Below, in pieces: positions 10,069-22,200 of a stretch of DNA of 64,000 bases. The DNA comes from Pempheris klunzingeri (lineage: Eukaryota; Chordata; Actinopteri; Acropomatiformes; Pempheridae). Every line of letters begins with the position of its first letter. Positions within the stretch are counted from its first letter, which is position 1. A program made the position numbers and the translations under genes. The notes under the pieces were generated by a model, which worked only from the letters and a program-made list of their open reading frames with translations, ran no database searches and was not told where the DNA came from. Location: positions 5,554,006-5,618,005 of the forward strand of contig NC_092027.1 in NCBI RefSeq assembly GCF_042242105.1. The letters are read 5' to 3'.

Positions 10069-13000
10069 ATGAGTAACCCGTGTAGAGAAGTCATCACTCT
10101 CCAGCTGGGACATTATTCAAACTTTGTGGGGACTCACTGGTGGAATTTACAGGTGAGCAAAACCGCAGCGGCTAACGCTAAGCTAGCTAGCTAGCAGTTA
10201 GCTTTGCATGTGTTGTCAAACTTTCGAGACTCTGTTTCTGCTCTCAGCAGCAGAGATATCTTATGTTAGCTCACCGTGAATGTGCATTTTAGGACCATTT
10301 TAACAGCCCGAGGACATACGATATAATTAGCCTGCTTCACAGGGGTTAAAGCATAAAGATGACGCTAACCATTAGGCTTTATGCAGCTAAAGCTGCTAAA
10401 TATCAAGTTTTTTAGACGAGATTTGGCGAGATTCTCCAGTAGAAGATGCAGATTAATCGCTTCCCAGCATAAGATATTACTGTGTTTCCTGTAAACGCAG
10501 ATGTTTATGGTGTAATGCACAAACGATACACCAAAATATCTGTTGCAGTGATGAGTTAGTCTTCTTTCATACTGCAGCATTACACTGCATACAAACAACT
10601 GTCTGCTTCGCAAAACTACAAAATCTAACTAACAAAATCCTCCACACTGAGCCTCAAACCCTCAAACCTCTCAAAAGATGGAGGTTTGGGCTAATTGCAT
10701 GTTGGATAACTAGCAGAATGAAGCAGATTATTGTTTAGATAAAGTACACCAGGGCTGCAAGGAGCAACTGTTTTCATTATCAATTAATCTGATTATAATG
10801 GATCAATGAATGGCTTTGTCTGTGTTACACCAGAAAACAATTAAAATGCCAGTCGCATTGATGTCATCTGATGCCTTTTTGTGTCCGACCAACAGTCCAA
10901 ACCCCCAAATATTCATCTTACTATACTATTAAGACAAGGAGAAGCAGCAAATGTTCACATTGAAGAAGCTTAAACAAAAGAATAGTTGGATCTCAAAATA
11001 AAACAAGAAAAAAACAAAAAACACTTGATTGATTCATTGATTATTAAATAATTTCCCCATTAACTTTCTGTACTTTCTCACTAACCAGTAATAGTGAGTT
11101 TTAAGTCTATTTTCTGTTCTTTTCACCTTTCAGAGTACTTTCAGATTTCATGTTTGATCCCATTGCCGAATGTATTGTGTTATATTTGGTTATTGTAGTT
11201 TCATTGTCAGTAACAGTGATGGACTTGTCTTTGTTTGCAGGATGCGTCTTTATCATACGATCCAGAGACGCCACTGGGTGACATCCAGAGTGATGTCGTG
11301 TTTCGTGAAGGACAGACTCTGGGCGGACATGTCACCCACACACCTCGCCTCATTGCCATGGATCTCAAAGGTAAATTCTCCCATCACATTTTATTTTATA
11401 ATGTGGAAAACATCCGCAAAAGGTTTAGTTTGTGTCCTCTCGATTCCTTAAATGGATCCAGATTCTTACACTAACTTGGTTGTGTTTAACGCTGGTAAGC
11501 TGAATCTCCTGCACTTTATCGTCTATAACAGGAAGTCTTCGGACTTTACGGCAGGAGGGAAGTCTGTATGACGCCGGCAAAGACACGTCTGCTGTCACAT
11601 GGTAAATCAGAGTCCTGTATGTGTATTATTGTCTGTGTATATTAAGGCCCAACAGATTTTGTCCCTTTTATATGTCCGGTGTGTCCCTGGTGGATTATGG
11701 TAACCTAAAATGTTTATTCAACTGATTTTCTGTGAAACACTGGTTGTTTGTTTGGCAGCTTCTGTAACACATTTGCTTTTGGTTTGATGAAATAAGTTCA
11801 ACAACAACAATCCTCACAGTTCTCACCTACTGCATGAGAGAGTTTTTTTTTACATAATGAATGAAACCTGCATTGATGGATATATCAGATACGATTAAGT
11901 TTCCTTTCTTATTGAAGATTTTAGTGGCAGTATTTGTTTTTTTTTTTTTACAAAACTGTGCTCCATCTGGCAGGGACGGAAGCCTCATGATTCACGAAGA
12001 AAGTCCTTCTGCAAAGAACTCCTTTCTTGAAGATCTGGACAGGCTGGATGTGAGTATTTATGGTGTGAAATAAAACTGACAAGCAGTTCAGTTTTATCAC
12101 AGTGTTGTCTTGAGACAGTGATGCCAAACATTTTGTAATAATGGTGTGTATGCAGCGTCACCTACAGCCTGAACCAACAATAAGCATCAGCTGTTTGCTG
12201 ACTGAAAAGTCTTTTTTTCTGTATATCTTGATGTGGTATTAAGTCTTTGGCTCAACAGTCTCCCACAGCTACATTTGCTTTGTTCTTCAGAGAGGGGAGA
12301 TTCTGGCTGAAGCAGACTTCTACTCCAGCTCCCAGCCTCAGTGCTCAGGTAGGAAAACCTCAACAAACTTCCTTTTAAACACAGCTTCACATTTAAGATT
12401 TTACGACCGCTCTGAAAACTCTCCCATCACCCCAGCAGGTGCGATGAATGTGGACACGGTGAACAACCAGCTGGCTCGAGTCCAAAAGGCCTACAGGCTG
12501 GAGGGCAGCGTGAAGGTGTGGTCCGACTTCCTCAGGATCCACCTGCACCCTCGCACCATCTCTGTCATCCACCAGTACAACCATGACGGGTAAAGTGCCT
12601 GAACTGTCACGCGTCCCACGCTGTGCTGAACAAAGTGACGGAAAGCTTTGAGATTGGAAATATAGTGTTTAATTCCAAAGTAACATTCCTGTTAATAATA
12701 CATCGGTCCTGAAAGACAAAAGCATGTGAAGTATATCAGGGACAACCTGGGAGTGCATCTTAAAAGAGGTCATGGGCTTATGAACTAACCAGTGAGCAAG
12801 ATGATGTCTGTGTAAACACTGGAATAAACTGACTACGTACTCGGGGGGGATATAACCTTGTCTGGGTAGTTGAAGAAAACCTTCTCTGTATCAGTGTGTC
12901 GCCCATAACAACCTACGTCCCTTTCTCCCCTTTTTGTTTCTGTTAAACTGAAAACTCCTGAAAACATCCCAAAAATAAGAGGCAGCATATAAAAAATATC

Positions 13001-16000
13001 AGGTGTAAAAGGAAAACAGTTAATGTTCCTCCTACTCTGACAGTTGAGTACCTGCTTTCCTCCAGTAGATGTCAGCCTTCACACACACTGCAGAATCTTT
13101 CAAACTTTAAAGCACCTCTGACTGAGCCCCCGATAGTGATGCTGCTGCATCACAAGTCGAGGTTTAGTAGTTGTTTTCTCTCAATTTCATCATGTTTAAC
13201 GATGGATTTGCTCGTGTTGTATTAAAAGGCTTATTTATTTTTTGTATTTGTGGGTGTTCAGGGAGGCTCACCGTCTGGAGGCGTTTGGCCAGGGAGAGGC
13301 TCTCCTGCAGGGGTCGGTGCTTGAGGAGCTGGAGGACAAACTGCACTTCTTTGTAGAGGAGTGTGATTACCTTCAGGTGAGTCGTTTTTCATCACGATAA
13401 ATCATAAATCAAATTATTTGTCCTGTAGTTTGTTAAAAAAATATGAAGGATATCTCAGGTTTTTCAGCAGTTCAATATTCACGGCCCTCTGCTCTAAAAC
13501 ATTATTTTCCCACTAGTGTTTCAGTACAAACTTCATATAGTTTCATATAGTTGCTCTTCACATGTCTTCTTTTATAATAATCCTAAACTTAATTTATACA
13601 ACACTTGCAGAGAGTTGTGTTATAGGTTCAGAAATATAAGACGGAGCCAAGGAGGACTTTGAATATAATCGGGGAGATGTTGGAGTGAATTCTGAAACCA
13701 GCGCTGCTTCTTCTGTTCCTTACTGATCCTTTGATATTTCCCTTCTCTCCTCATCCTGTTTCCTTCTCAGGGTTTCCAGGTTCTCTGTGACCTGGCTGAC
13801 GGCTTTGCAGGCCTGGGGTCAAAGGTCACGGAGATGCTGCAGGACTCTTATGGCGGAAGAGGCATCCTGACCTGGGGGTTGGCGCCTGTCAGTCACCCAA
13901 ATTCAGTAAGTCACAAGCTCAGACAGCTCTGCGTCTCTGTGGCTATTTTTTCTTTTTATCTCTGAGCGTTTTGTGATGTCGTGTAAAAGCAGGCGTTTTG
14001 TCAATGGGGTTCTGTACTTATGGTTTTCTCTCTGTTCAACCAGACTCCAATGAAAGACCTCTACCACATGTTGAACTGCACATTGGGGACAGTCGACCTG
14101 GCCAATCACAGCTCTTTCTTCTGCCCGTTGACCCTGCGTGGTGGACTGGGCAGACGACCCTCCTCTCCCACAGCGTTCCCCCACCTAACTTATGATGTGA
14201 GCTTTTCATTTTTCATTTTTTGTAATCACCATTTTATTTTTTAGACATATTTTAAGAGATGTTTAATGGTTATTTGTGGTGATCGGCGACTTTCACTGGG
14301 TCATCTCACCTCCTGTTGAGAGATTTAAACTGACTTTGTTTTAATTAAATTTAAATTAAATGAATCAGTTAGATTTTAAGAACCAAAATGTTACATCGAA
14401 ATGATAATAATAATGGATTATTTATATTTAGTGTACTGATTAAATGTAAAAAAGAGGTTGAAGTATTCACCTTTCTTTCCTTTTGGGAAATGAAATATTT
14501 ATGTTGTTTTTTGTGAGTTTGCTGTATCTTTGTTAATTTTATTGGTTATTTATGTTTTGTTTATTCTAAATAATGTCCATCTAAAAACAAGTGTCAAACT
14601 GTCATGAAATTGTCTAAACCACATGGAAACTGGATTAAATTTCATAAATATTTAGAGTGAAGATATAATTGAGGACATATTAACACTCACAGACATCTTT
14701 GTGTGCGTATTTGTATGAAAATTGGAATCCACTCTTGTAATCGTATAACGACACCTCTTTGTCTCATCTCTCTCTCTCTCTCGTCTGTGCCAGCCCTCGC
14801 TGTGGTACCACTCCAGCTCCATCCTGGCTTTGGCGCTGGACGCCCTCACTCTGCCGTACAGGCTGAGGAACAACAGCGTCCCCATGTGGCAGGTGGCAGA
14901 CACTCTGGCCGTATCCGGGAGAAAGGTGACCTACTGCAGCCGGAGTAGCTGGTGTTCATGTCACTTTAGAGAAGGCTCTTATGGCTTATGGCGACTGGTA
15001 TGATTTAACTTCTAGGTGGTAGCTGCCTATGGTGCTGTCCCCTTTCCCATGATGCATGGCAGCTCTCTCCCTGACGCCCTGAGTGCCTGCACAGATGCTC
15101 TGCCCTGGAAACCTCTATCGGCTTGCCCTGAATCTGCTGACTGGCGCTGCTACAACCAGTGGGTGACGCTCAAAGGCTTTGAGGGCCAAAGACTAATCAG
15201 GTGAGAATTTTATGAATTAACGCACCACGCTTTCATATATTTTAATCATGAGGGAAATGTGTCTAAAACACTGAGCGTGTATATAATGTCTCTGGTGTTT
15301 TTAAAATTGGACTCTATTTTTATGTATTCTGGGTGAAAAATGACTGGTAGGAACAAAAACCTTTGGAATCGGTCGAGTAGACTTCCCCAGAGAACAGGTG
15401 GTGACTGATCCAGATCTGTGCCAGATCAAAGTACGATCACTAAAAGTTCTTGATTTTGGCACCGACAGGCTCAGGTCATCTGACAACATAACAGAAAGGA
15501 GACAGACCTGTTAAGATCATTTTAGTTAAACCAGAAATAGCTGTTCTATCACTTGGTTTAAAGCCACCAGATTCCATTGAGAAAAACAGTAATTTTAAAT
15601 GGGAGTCGCTACTATGCTCTCTCTATTCTTCAGTTTGTTTGTATTATTGGGTGACTTTGGCGTTTTTAAAGGGTTAGTTTGGATCCAACACAATGTTTGT
15701 GCTAACACATAATAACACAAACAAACTAACCAAAGAAAACAGTTGGAGATCAGCCACTCCAAAGTTCAGCAAGGTAAAATTACTGTTTTTGTCAATGGAG
15801 TCTGGTGTGTTTGAATAGGGCGATTCAGTGGCTGTTTCTGGTTAAACAAAAAGGATCTTACAGTTCTGTCTCCGTAAGGATCATGTCTGTAATGTTGTCT
15901 GACGCTTTGAATAACAATCTGAGCCTGTCGGTGGCAAAAACAAGCACTTTAAGTGGACGTACTGTGGGTGCAGTTGCCCCAAAGGATTTCATTACTTAAA

Positions 16001-16946
16001 AAAAAAAATTACTTGACCATCTTACATGTCCCAATTACTGAATCCATCAGAATTGAAGTGTTTCATTAAATCATAAAGTCAGGTTAGTTCACTGGAAATG
16101 TGAAAAACACTTCAAGTCAAAAGATAAACATCAGGATGTCAAGTAGCAGCTTTTTGCCTACATTTTAATAAATTACCAAGGAAAACATGAAGGTATTAAA
16201 CACCCCCTCAGTCGTCGCTTAATCTTTTAATGTGTTGCTTGAATAATTTCCTTTCCATCAGCTCTCTGGCTCCAGGGACTCGACCGCCCACTCCTCTGCA
16301 CAGCCTCCACAGTGGAGAGGACGTCCTGGCTTCCTACATCAGATCCTTCTATGCTACAGCTCCTCTGTGAGTCCCCTCACTGTCACATGCTGCGGACCAA
16401 CAAATCAGTTTACTTGTTTGTCTTTGGGGTAAACAAAATATTTTAACCTTCACTGCTCTGCTGTCTCTGTCCACCTTCTCTCTCCCAGGGCTCTGCAGTT
16501 GGTATCTACTCCCAGTAAGCTGACGCCACCTTTCCCTCAGATATTCAGTCAGTGTGTTGGTGCTCAGGGCTTCCTGCAGAGCCAACCTTCCCCGCCTGGC
16601 TGTAAGCATATTTCTACTTAGTTAAGTAACTTTCCTTTAACCCGACTTTGGTTTTATAAAATGTTCCCTCCATATCTCTTCAGCTCCGGCACCAGTGGTC
16701 TCCTCTGTACCCGTCATGACTTCCCTCCAGTCCGGCCCCGCACTCGGCTCGTGGCTATCCGAGCTCCATCGTGGTGCCAGCTCTTTCGACATCCGCCGCG
16801 TGGCCCCCAGCTTCCTCTCCCAGGGGCCCGAAATGGCCGACTACCAGGAGGCCCTGGAGCAACTGCGCCTGCTGGCCCGGTGTTACCGTGACGACAGCGG
16901 CGGGGTGATGCGCTCCTCCTCAGAAGAGGATTACGATGACGACTGA
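10069..16946 (+). CDS. msto1: Misato homologue, mitochondrial distribution and morphology regulator
   Basis: MSTO1/DML1-family protein, tubulin-related, known to influence mitochondrial fusion and distribution. Coding exons: 10069-10152, 11241-11370, 11532-11601, 11974-12049, 12291-12348, 12439-12589, 13262-13376, 13771-13905, 14044-14196, 14794-14925, 15016-15200, 16262-16366, 16489-16601, 16684-16946. They sum to 590 codons including the stop (589 residues; human about 570). The N-terminus [20 protein letters not shown] matches the misato signature. Internal matches include [33 protein letters not shown] and [19 protein letters not shown]. The C-terminus is acidic ([10 protein letters not shown]). 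Exon 6 has a CAGCAG acceptor. Intron 1 carries a hAT-like repeat and intron 11 a foldback element. The gene faces srsf4 tail-to-tail. Confidence 0.95.
10750..11070. mobile_element. Degraded non-autonomous hAT-like element in msto1 intron 1
   Basis: Begins AGGGCTGCAA and contains TTTTCATTATCAATTAATCTG and TGTCCGACCAACAGTCCAAA, hallmark words of a MITE family very common in percomorph genomes. Other copies in this window lie at 35531-35892, 53095-53407 (reverse orientation) and a fragment at 58503-58556. The right terminus is not recognisable here. Confidence 0.6.
15357..15992. mobile_element. Foldback (long inverted-repeat) element in msto1 intron 11
   Basis: The left arm (15357-15598) and right arm (15775-15990) are imperfect reverse complements. 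For example, GGCACCGACAGGCTCAG on the left pairs with CTGAGCCTGTCGGTGGC on the right, and AAAAACAGTAATTTTA pairs with TAAAATTACTGTTTTT. The centre is itself partly palindromic (AGTTTGTTTGTATTATT against AATAACACAAACAAACT). No coding capacity is seen, so this is a non-autonomous element. A relative sits at 31447-31966. Confidence 0.75.
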
Positions 16947-19227
16947 CGGTGGAAGTCTTTGGTGTGCAATCTGGATGTTTACTGGCCTGCATGCACTTGT
17001 GGGGACACGGGGAGGTGAAGCGGAGCTGTGCCTCTGGTTTGTGAAGGACATGGTCACAGAAGGAGGCGAAAAGTTTCTCATATTCTGAAATACACTGAGC
17101 TTTAACGGCTAAAACCCACTGCGGGCGTCTGCGTCTGCGTCTGATCGCTCTATCAGATTAATGCTTTAAACCCCAACAGAAGCACATCTCAGAAGCAGCT
17201 CGGCGCTCTGCTAAAGATACTCGCCTGGTCTCCTGTTGACAGAAGCTGCAGCCTGACCACATCAAGCAGCACAAACCATATTTCACCACTACATCAGTAT
17301 TATTTTATAGCTGGTGGCTCCAGGCCCAACGTTTTGTTTTGTTTTTTAACACCGTGGATGACAAGAGGTTTGTTTTTAATGTGGAATAACATTTTTACTT
17401 AAACCCGCTGTCTGTGAGCTACAGCACAACACTGTTGTAAACGCTTATAAGAAACACATTTAAACCAGAAACGCAGCCTGTTTGCTCAAGTTAGATACAG
17501 GAAAGTGACCAAATCAACAAAATCGAAGCAAGTCAAGTATTCAGCCAGGCAAAATGCTCCACGTCTGAGGACGGGGAAAAAGACGGAACGTGACGCAGAC
17601 GCACCCGGTGGATTTTCAGGGTAAGACACAGATGAGGGAATATTATAGACCTCTAAAAGAGAAATGTGGTGGATGTAGCATCATGAGACTGTATGGACTG
17701 TGGTCACAAGTCCTCGAGTTACTGTTTATCTGTAATTAAGTGTGTTTTATATTAAGGGTACATGATAAAAAGATTTACTTTTGGGCACAGGTTCCTCTGA
17801 CCATTAATTCACTTGAAACGGTTGACAGTTCTTGTTGCTTGTCGCATTGCCTGAGTGACCAGCAGGCAGAAAAAGAAAAATGCCAGTTTTATATTAAACA
17901 ATTAAAGCAACCACGTTTTGTATTTCTACTTATTTGCAAAATTGGAAGATGGTTTTTGTTTTGTATGTTTAGCCGTGGTTAGAAAATGTTTTAAAGGATG
18001 AGTGTTTAAAATTGTCAACAAAACAAAGTGTTCTGCCAGCAGCATTCAGCCCCCTTTGGTAAACCTTTAAATGGAGTTAAAGGAAATAGGTTTCTAAAAA
18101 GAGCTGCATAATATTTAAAAGAGCTGGGCTCTGTAGTTTTCAGGGAACGCCACTAAACTGAAGTTAATACTGACTGTGTTTGGGACTTTTCAGCTGTGAT
18201 TGTGCTCATTTACAGTTATGGAGCCCTAAAAGGTAACTTTTTTTTTTTAACTTTAAATTCTCTTGTGTACACAAGATAAAATATCACCTTTCTGGACGTT
18301 AGAGGCTCCATGTGGTATTGAAGTTAAGTTTGGCTTACTGATGTGTTTAGTGGTTTTTGGACAACAATGGAGGTCAACAGCACAGAGGAAAAGAGACAAT
18401 ACCCCATTCTTGGTTAGTCTATTTATAGGATTGATTGTTACCTTAGATCTAGAGATTGGCCTTTTATTTAAGAGAATATACTTTTAAAATGAGGGCTGAC
18501 AGCCTGTTGACCCTGTAAAACCAGTTTCATTATCAGTTCAACACTTGATAGTTAAGTTTTTTAAACATCTACAAATGTTTGCCATTTCAGCTATAATAGA
18601 ACTGCTTCCAAATGTATGTTTGTATAGAAAAAAGAAAACACCCCTGAGAAATAACTTGTTTTGGTTGGAGATGCTACGATATCATACAAACTGCATTTTG
18701 TCCCCTTTGGCGGCAGGTGTGGCTTTGATCAGTGCGTCAACTCAGATCAACACACTTTACGTTTGTTTAACTGGATCAATGCCTGTTCCCATTAAAAATA
18801 ATCCAACGACAAATGCAGAACAGGCATTTTTTAATCTGAAATAAAATGGTACAAGGATTTCACAGAGGTGAGGAGATGTTGGAACATTTTCCCACCCAGC
18901 ATTTTGACAAAACAGTATGCTTCTACATTTGATTAAAAAAAGGCTAAGACACATACCATCATTTAAACTTATAAAACTGAGATTGCACCCTGTTATTTTA
19001 CAAACACCTCCATACAAGACAGCCCTAATGAAAAAAATATATTGAGTAAAATTCAAATGAAACGAAGTAGCGTGTGCATAAAAGACATCGATTAGAGTGC
19101 CTGGTATTCTACTGCTATTTATCAAAAACAGGAGGCAGGGGAAGTGTAGAGGGAGCTGGGGAATGTAAATGGAGGACAGGGGGGCACAGTGAGAGAAGGG
19201 CTCAAGACAAACAGTCCAAAATCTGAA
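16947..19227. other. Convergent 3' UTRs of msto1 and srsf4
   Basis: No further gene is seen between the msto1 stop and the srsf4 stop. A plus-strand AATAAA at 18840-18845 could end msto1, and a minus-strand ATTAAA at 18835-18830 could end srsf4. That would make the two transcripts nearly abut. The assignment of these signals is tentative. Confidence 0.45.
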
Positions 19228-22200
19228 CTAAGAGCGGGAACGGGAGCGAGAACGAGACTGGGAGCGGGATTTGGAGCGAGACTCTGAGCGGGAGGCGGAT
19301 CGGGAGCGGGAGCGGGCTTTGGCGGGTGAGGGAGAACGAGATTTGGACTTGGACTTTGATTTAGACCTGGCTCTGGATTTGGATTCAACAGGGGAGCGTG
19401 AACGGGAGCCCCTCTCGGGCTCGCCTCCCTCGTCATCACTCTTGGGCTGCTCCCGGCCCTTCGAGCCAGATTTCCTAGAGCGATCCTTAATTCCTGACCT
19501 GGAACGAGACCTGGAGTGGGAGCGAGATCTGGACCTTGAATCTTCCTTCTTGCCTTTCTTTCCTTCTTTCTTGCCCTTTTTGCTCTTGGGGCTGCGACTC
19601 CTGCTGCGGTCCTTGTTCTTCTGAGCGTCGTTGTTACGCTCTTCTTCCTCCTTCTTGCCCTTGACCTTATTCTTCTTGCTACGAGATCGGCTGCGGGAGC
19701 GAGAAGCCGCTCTGTGGACAGAAAGCAGAACTTAGTGTTCGATTCTCTGCCAAACGTTCCCATTTTGGGAAAACAAACATCCAAACAGGACGTGGGAGAT
19801 TATTTCCATCGTCCCTACAAACACAACCTGGAACTAAATGCACTTTTACATTAAGTGTCTCAAAAAGCACAACGACAAGCAAATTCAAAGTATTTACATC
19901 CATCTGCACAAACATGACAGTCCTTCACTTAAAAGACATTCTGCCATCAGCCTTGGTGGCACGTAGCTGAACCATCATGGTACACAGAAGCTGCTTGGAC
20001 TAATTTGGTCTCCTGCTATAAAATACACTGGGGGGCTGTGGCAAAACAGCTGTAACTATCAGGCTACAGGTTGCATGTGCACCAGTGCAAGCACCTGTGC
20101 ACTTTTAACTTGTAAACATTTATTTTTAGAAACTTGTGCTCTCATGTTACTGCTGATGGCTCATGAAGTGCCAAAATCAATGTGGTTTTTATGGGCTGCT
20201 GAGTGACTTAAAGGTGATTCTACTTGGTGTGTGTTGCCATGAAGCATGCGGCGGCTTTTGGGAGGTGGAGAGCAGTTCTGCAACAGGTGTGAAAACAAGC
20301 ACAGCTACGTTGTTCAGTTACTACGAAGGAACAAACACAAAAAACAACCTCTACACATTAATTTACCTTTTATTGTCAGCTAACTTCTTTTCAGAGGTAC
20401 CATGCGTTTAGCCCAATCTCCCTTCTGTTTAGAGCTACATTTCTCACCTGGAGTGGGAGCGGCTGCGACTGCTGCTCTCACTACGGCTGCGGCTCTTGCG
20501 TGACCTGCGGCTCCTGGAGCGAGACCTGAGAAAACATATTGAAAAAAATGAGGAACTCTCACTTTGACAGCAGGCCAACAGCAGTGGCTCTGCCAACTTC
20601 TCTCTTTTTTTAAATCTACAACTACATGCTTATTTCCCCTTTAACTTTTCAAGCACTGCATATAAAACCGTTTAAATCCCAGTGCATTGTGGGGTCATTC
20701 TGTGATGTGCAGCTCCACTTCCTCAGGCACTATTATTATTATACTTTACACATCAAATGCACCAGGAAGTGGTCTATAACTACAGTGATGCTTCTCACCT
20801 GGAACGGCTGCGACTGCGAGAATAAGAGCGTCTCCGTTTGGCTCCAGGGCGGTCCTCGATCAGCCGGATCTTTCTACCGTTCACTTCTGTACCATCGAGC
20901 TTCTCCAGAGCTCTCTTCATGTCAGAGTAGAGCCTGAACTCTATCACCCCCTCGTTCCTCCGGCCCTTGTGGGTGTCAGCGTAAGTCACCTCCCCTGCCT
21001 GCCTCATGTAGTCCTTTGGAGAAATGGGGAAACATAAACAGGGATCAGAGGGAAAGTGGTGGATTGAGTGATACGCTTAGCTCAGGCGATACTGCAACAA
21101 ACTCAAATGGCAAAAGGGTGCAGACACTTAAAGCAGATAAATGTTTGTCCTAAATCATAACCATTTTGGAAATGTACCATCCATGAATTGTGTGAGCTAG
21201 GTCTGGCCGATGAATTGTATTTCTTAAGTTATGTTATTAAGAACTCATGTCAGCAAACAAATGAGCTGCGTTATGTCCTTAACACTTAAAAAAAATACAT
21301 ACCTTCAAGTCCTGCCAGCTGCAGCGGCTGGAAAGATTCTCAACAATGAGCCGATAATCTGTCCTTATAGGTGGACCATATCTGTCTCTTCCCCAGCGTC
21401 CATATCCACCTTTTAAGGTAACAAGGAAAAGGACAGGAAAAATGAGGACCAAAGAGAAACAGAGGTGGTGCATTTATACTAAACTCCAAGCTACAGACTA
21501 CAAAATATGTCAATATTCACTTGGGAAAAGGAAACAAAGAAGGGGAAAAGCAAAAGATGAAAAAAAGACTTTAAAAAGAAAAATAAAATGCATTAAGTCC
21601 TTAAAAAAAGATAATTATTTCTTTAAGTTTAAATCTTTATTTAAAAGCCTAAACCTATATATCACAACTGTAGCTTATAAAATTTTGGTAAAATTTCAAT
21701 AGGCCTATTTTCTAAATAAGAAAGAAAAAATTAAAATTCAAAAACATAACTGATCGAGGAAGTACTTACGGTGAACTAAAGCAAGTTTCTAAGCTATCCT
21801 ATCTAAAAACATTTCACTGTTACAAAACATGTTCTTTTTCAGGCACCTATAAGAGCTGAACCCACATCTGTTCCTAACCCCATGGCATCCTCACCACCCG
21901 GCCTGGGCCTAATGGGAAAAGCGGTCTTCATTCACAATGGCTCCCTTTTTTGGTCTGCCCAGGGGCCCAGAATGGTCAAACCACACTCTTGGAAAGGGGG
22001 GACACCATGGCCAGCAATAGGGGCAGGCAGTCAGCAAAGGACTCTTTCAATTAAAACATTGAGGTTCTTTGTTAAATCTTTACCTTTAAATTGACAATCA
22101 TTTTAAATAAAATAAAAAACGGAATAAGACATCAATAGATTACAAGATATTTAACAATCAAATAGTTATTTTACAGTATTCAAATTCAAGACATTTATAT

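Noticed and set aside
19271-19624. Long plus-strand frame rich in E, R and D opposite srsf4
   Set aside because: It is the antisense shadow of the RS-repeat exon.
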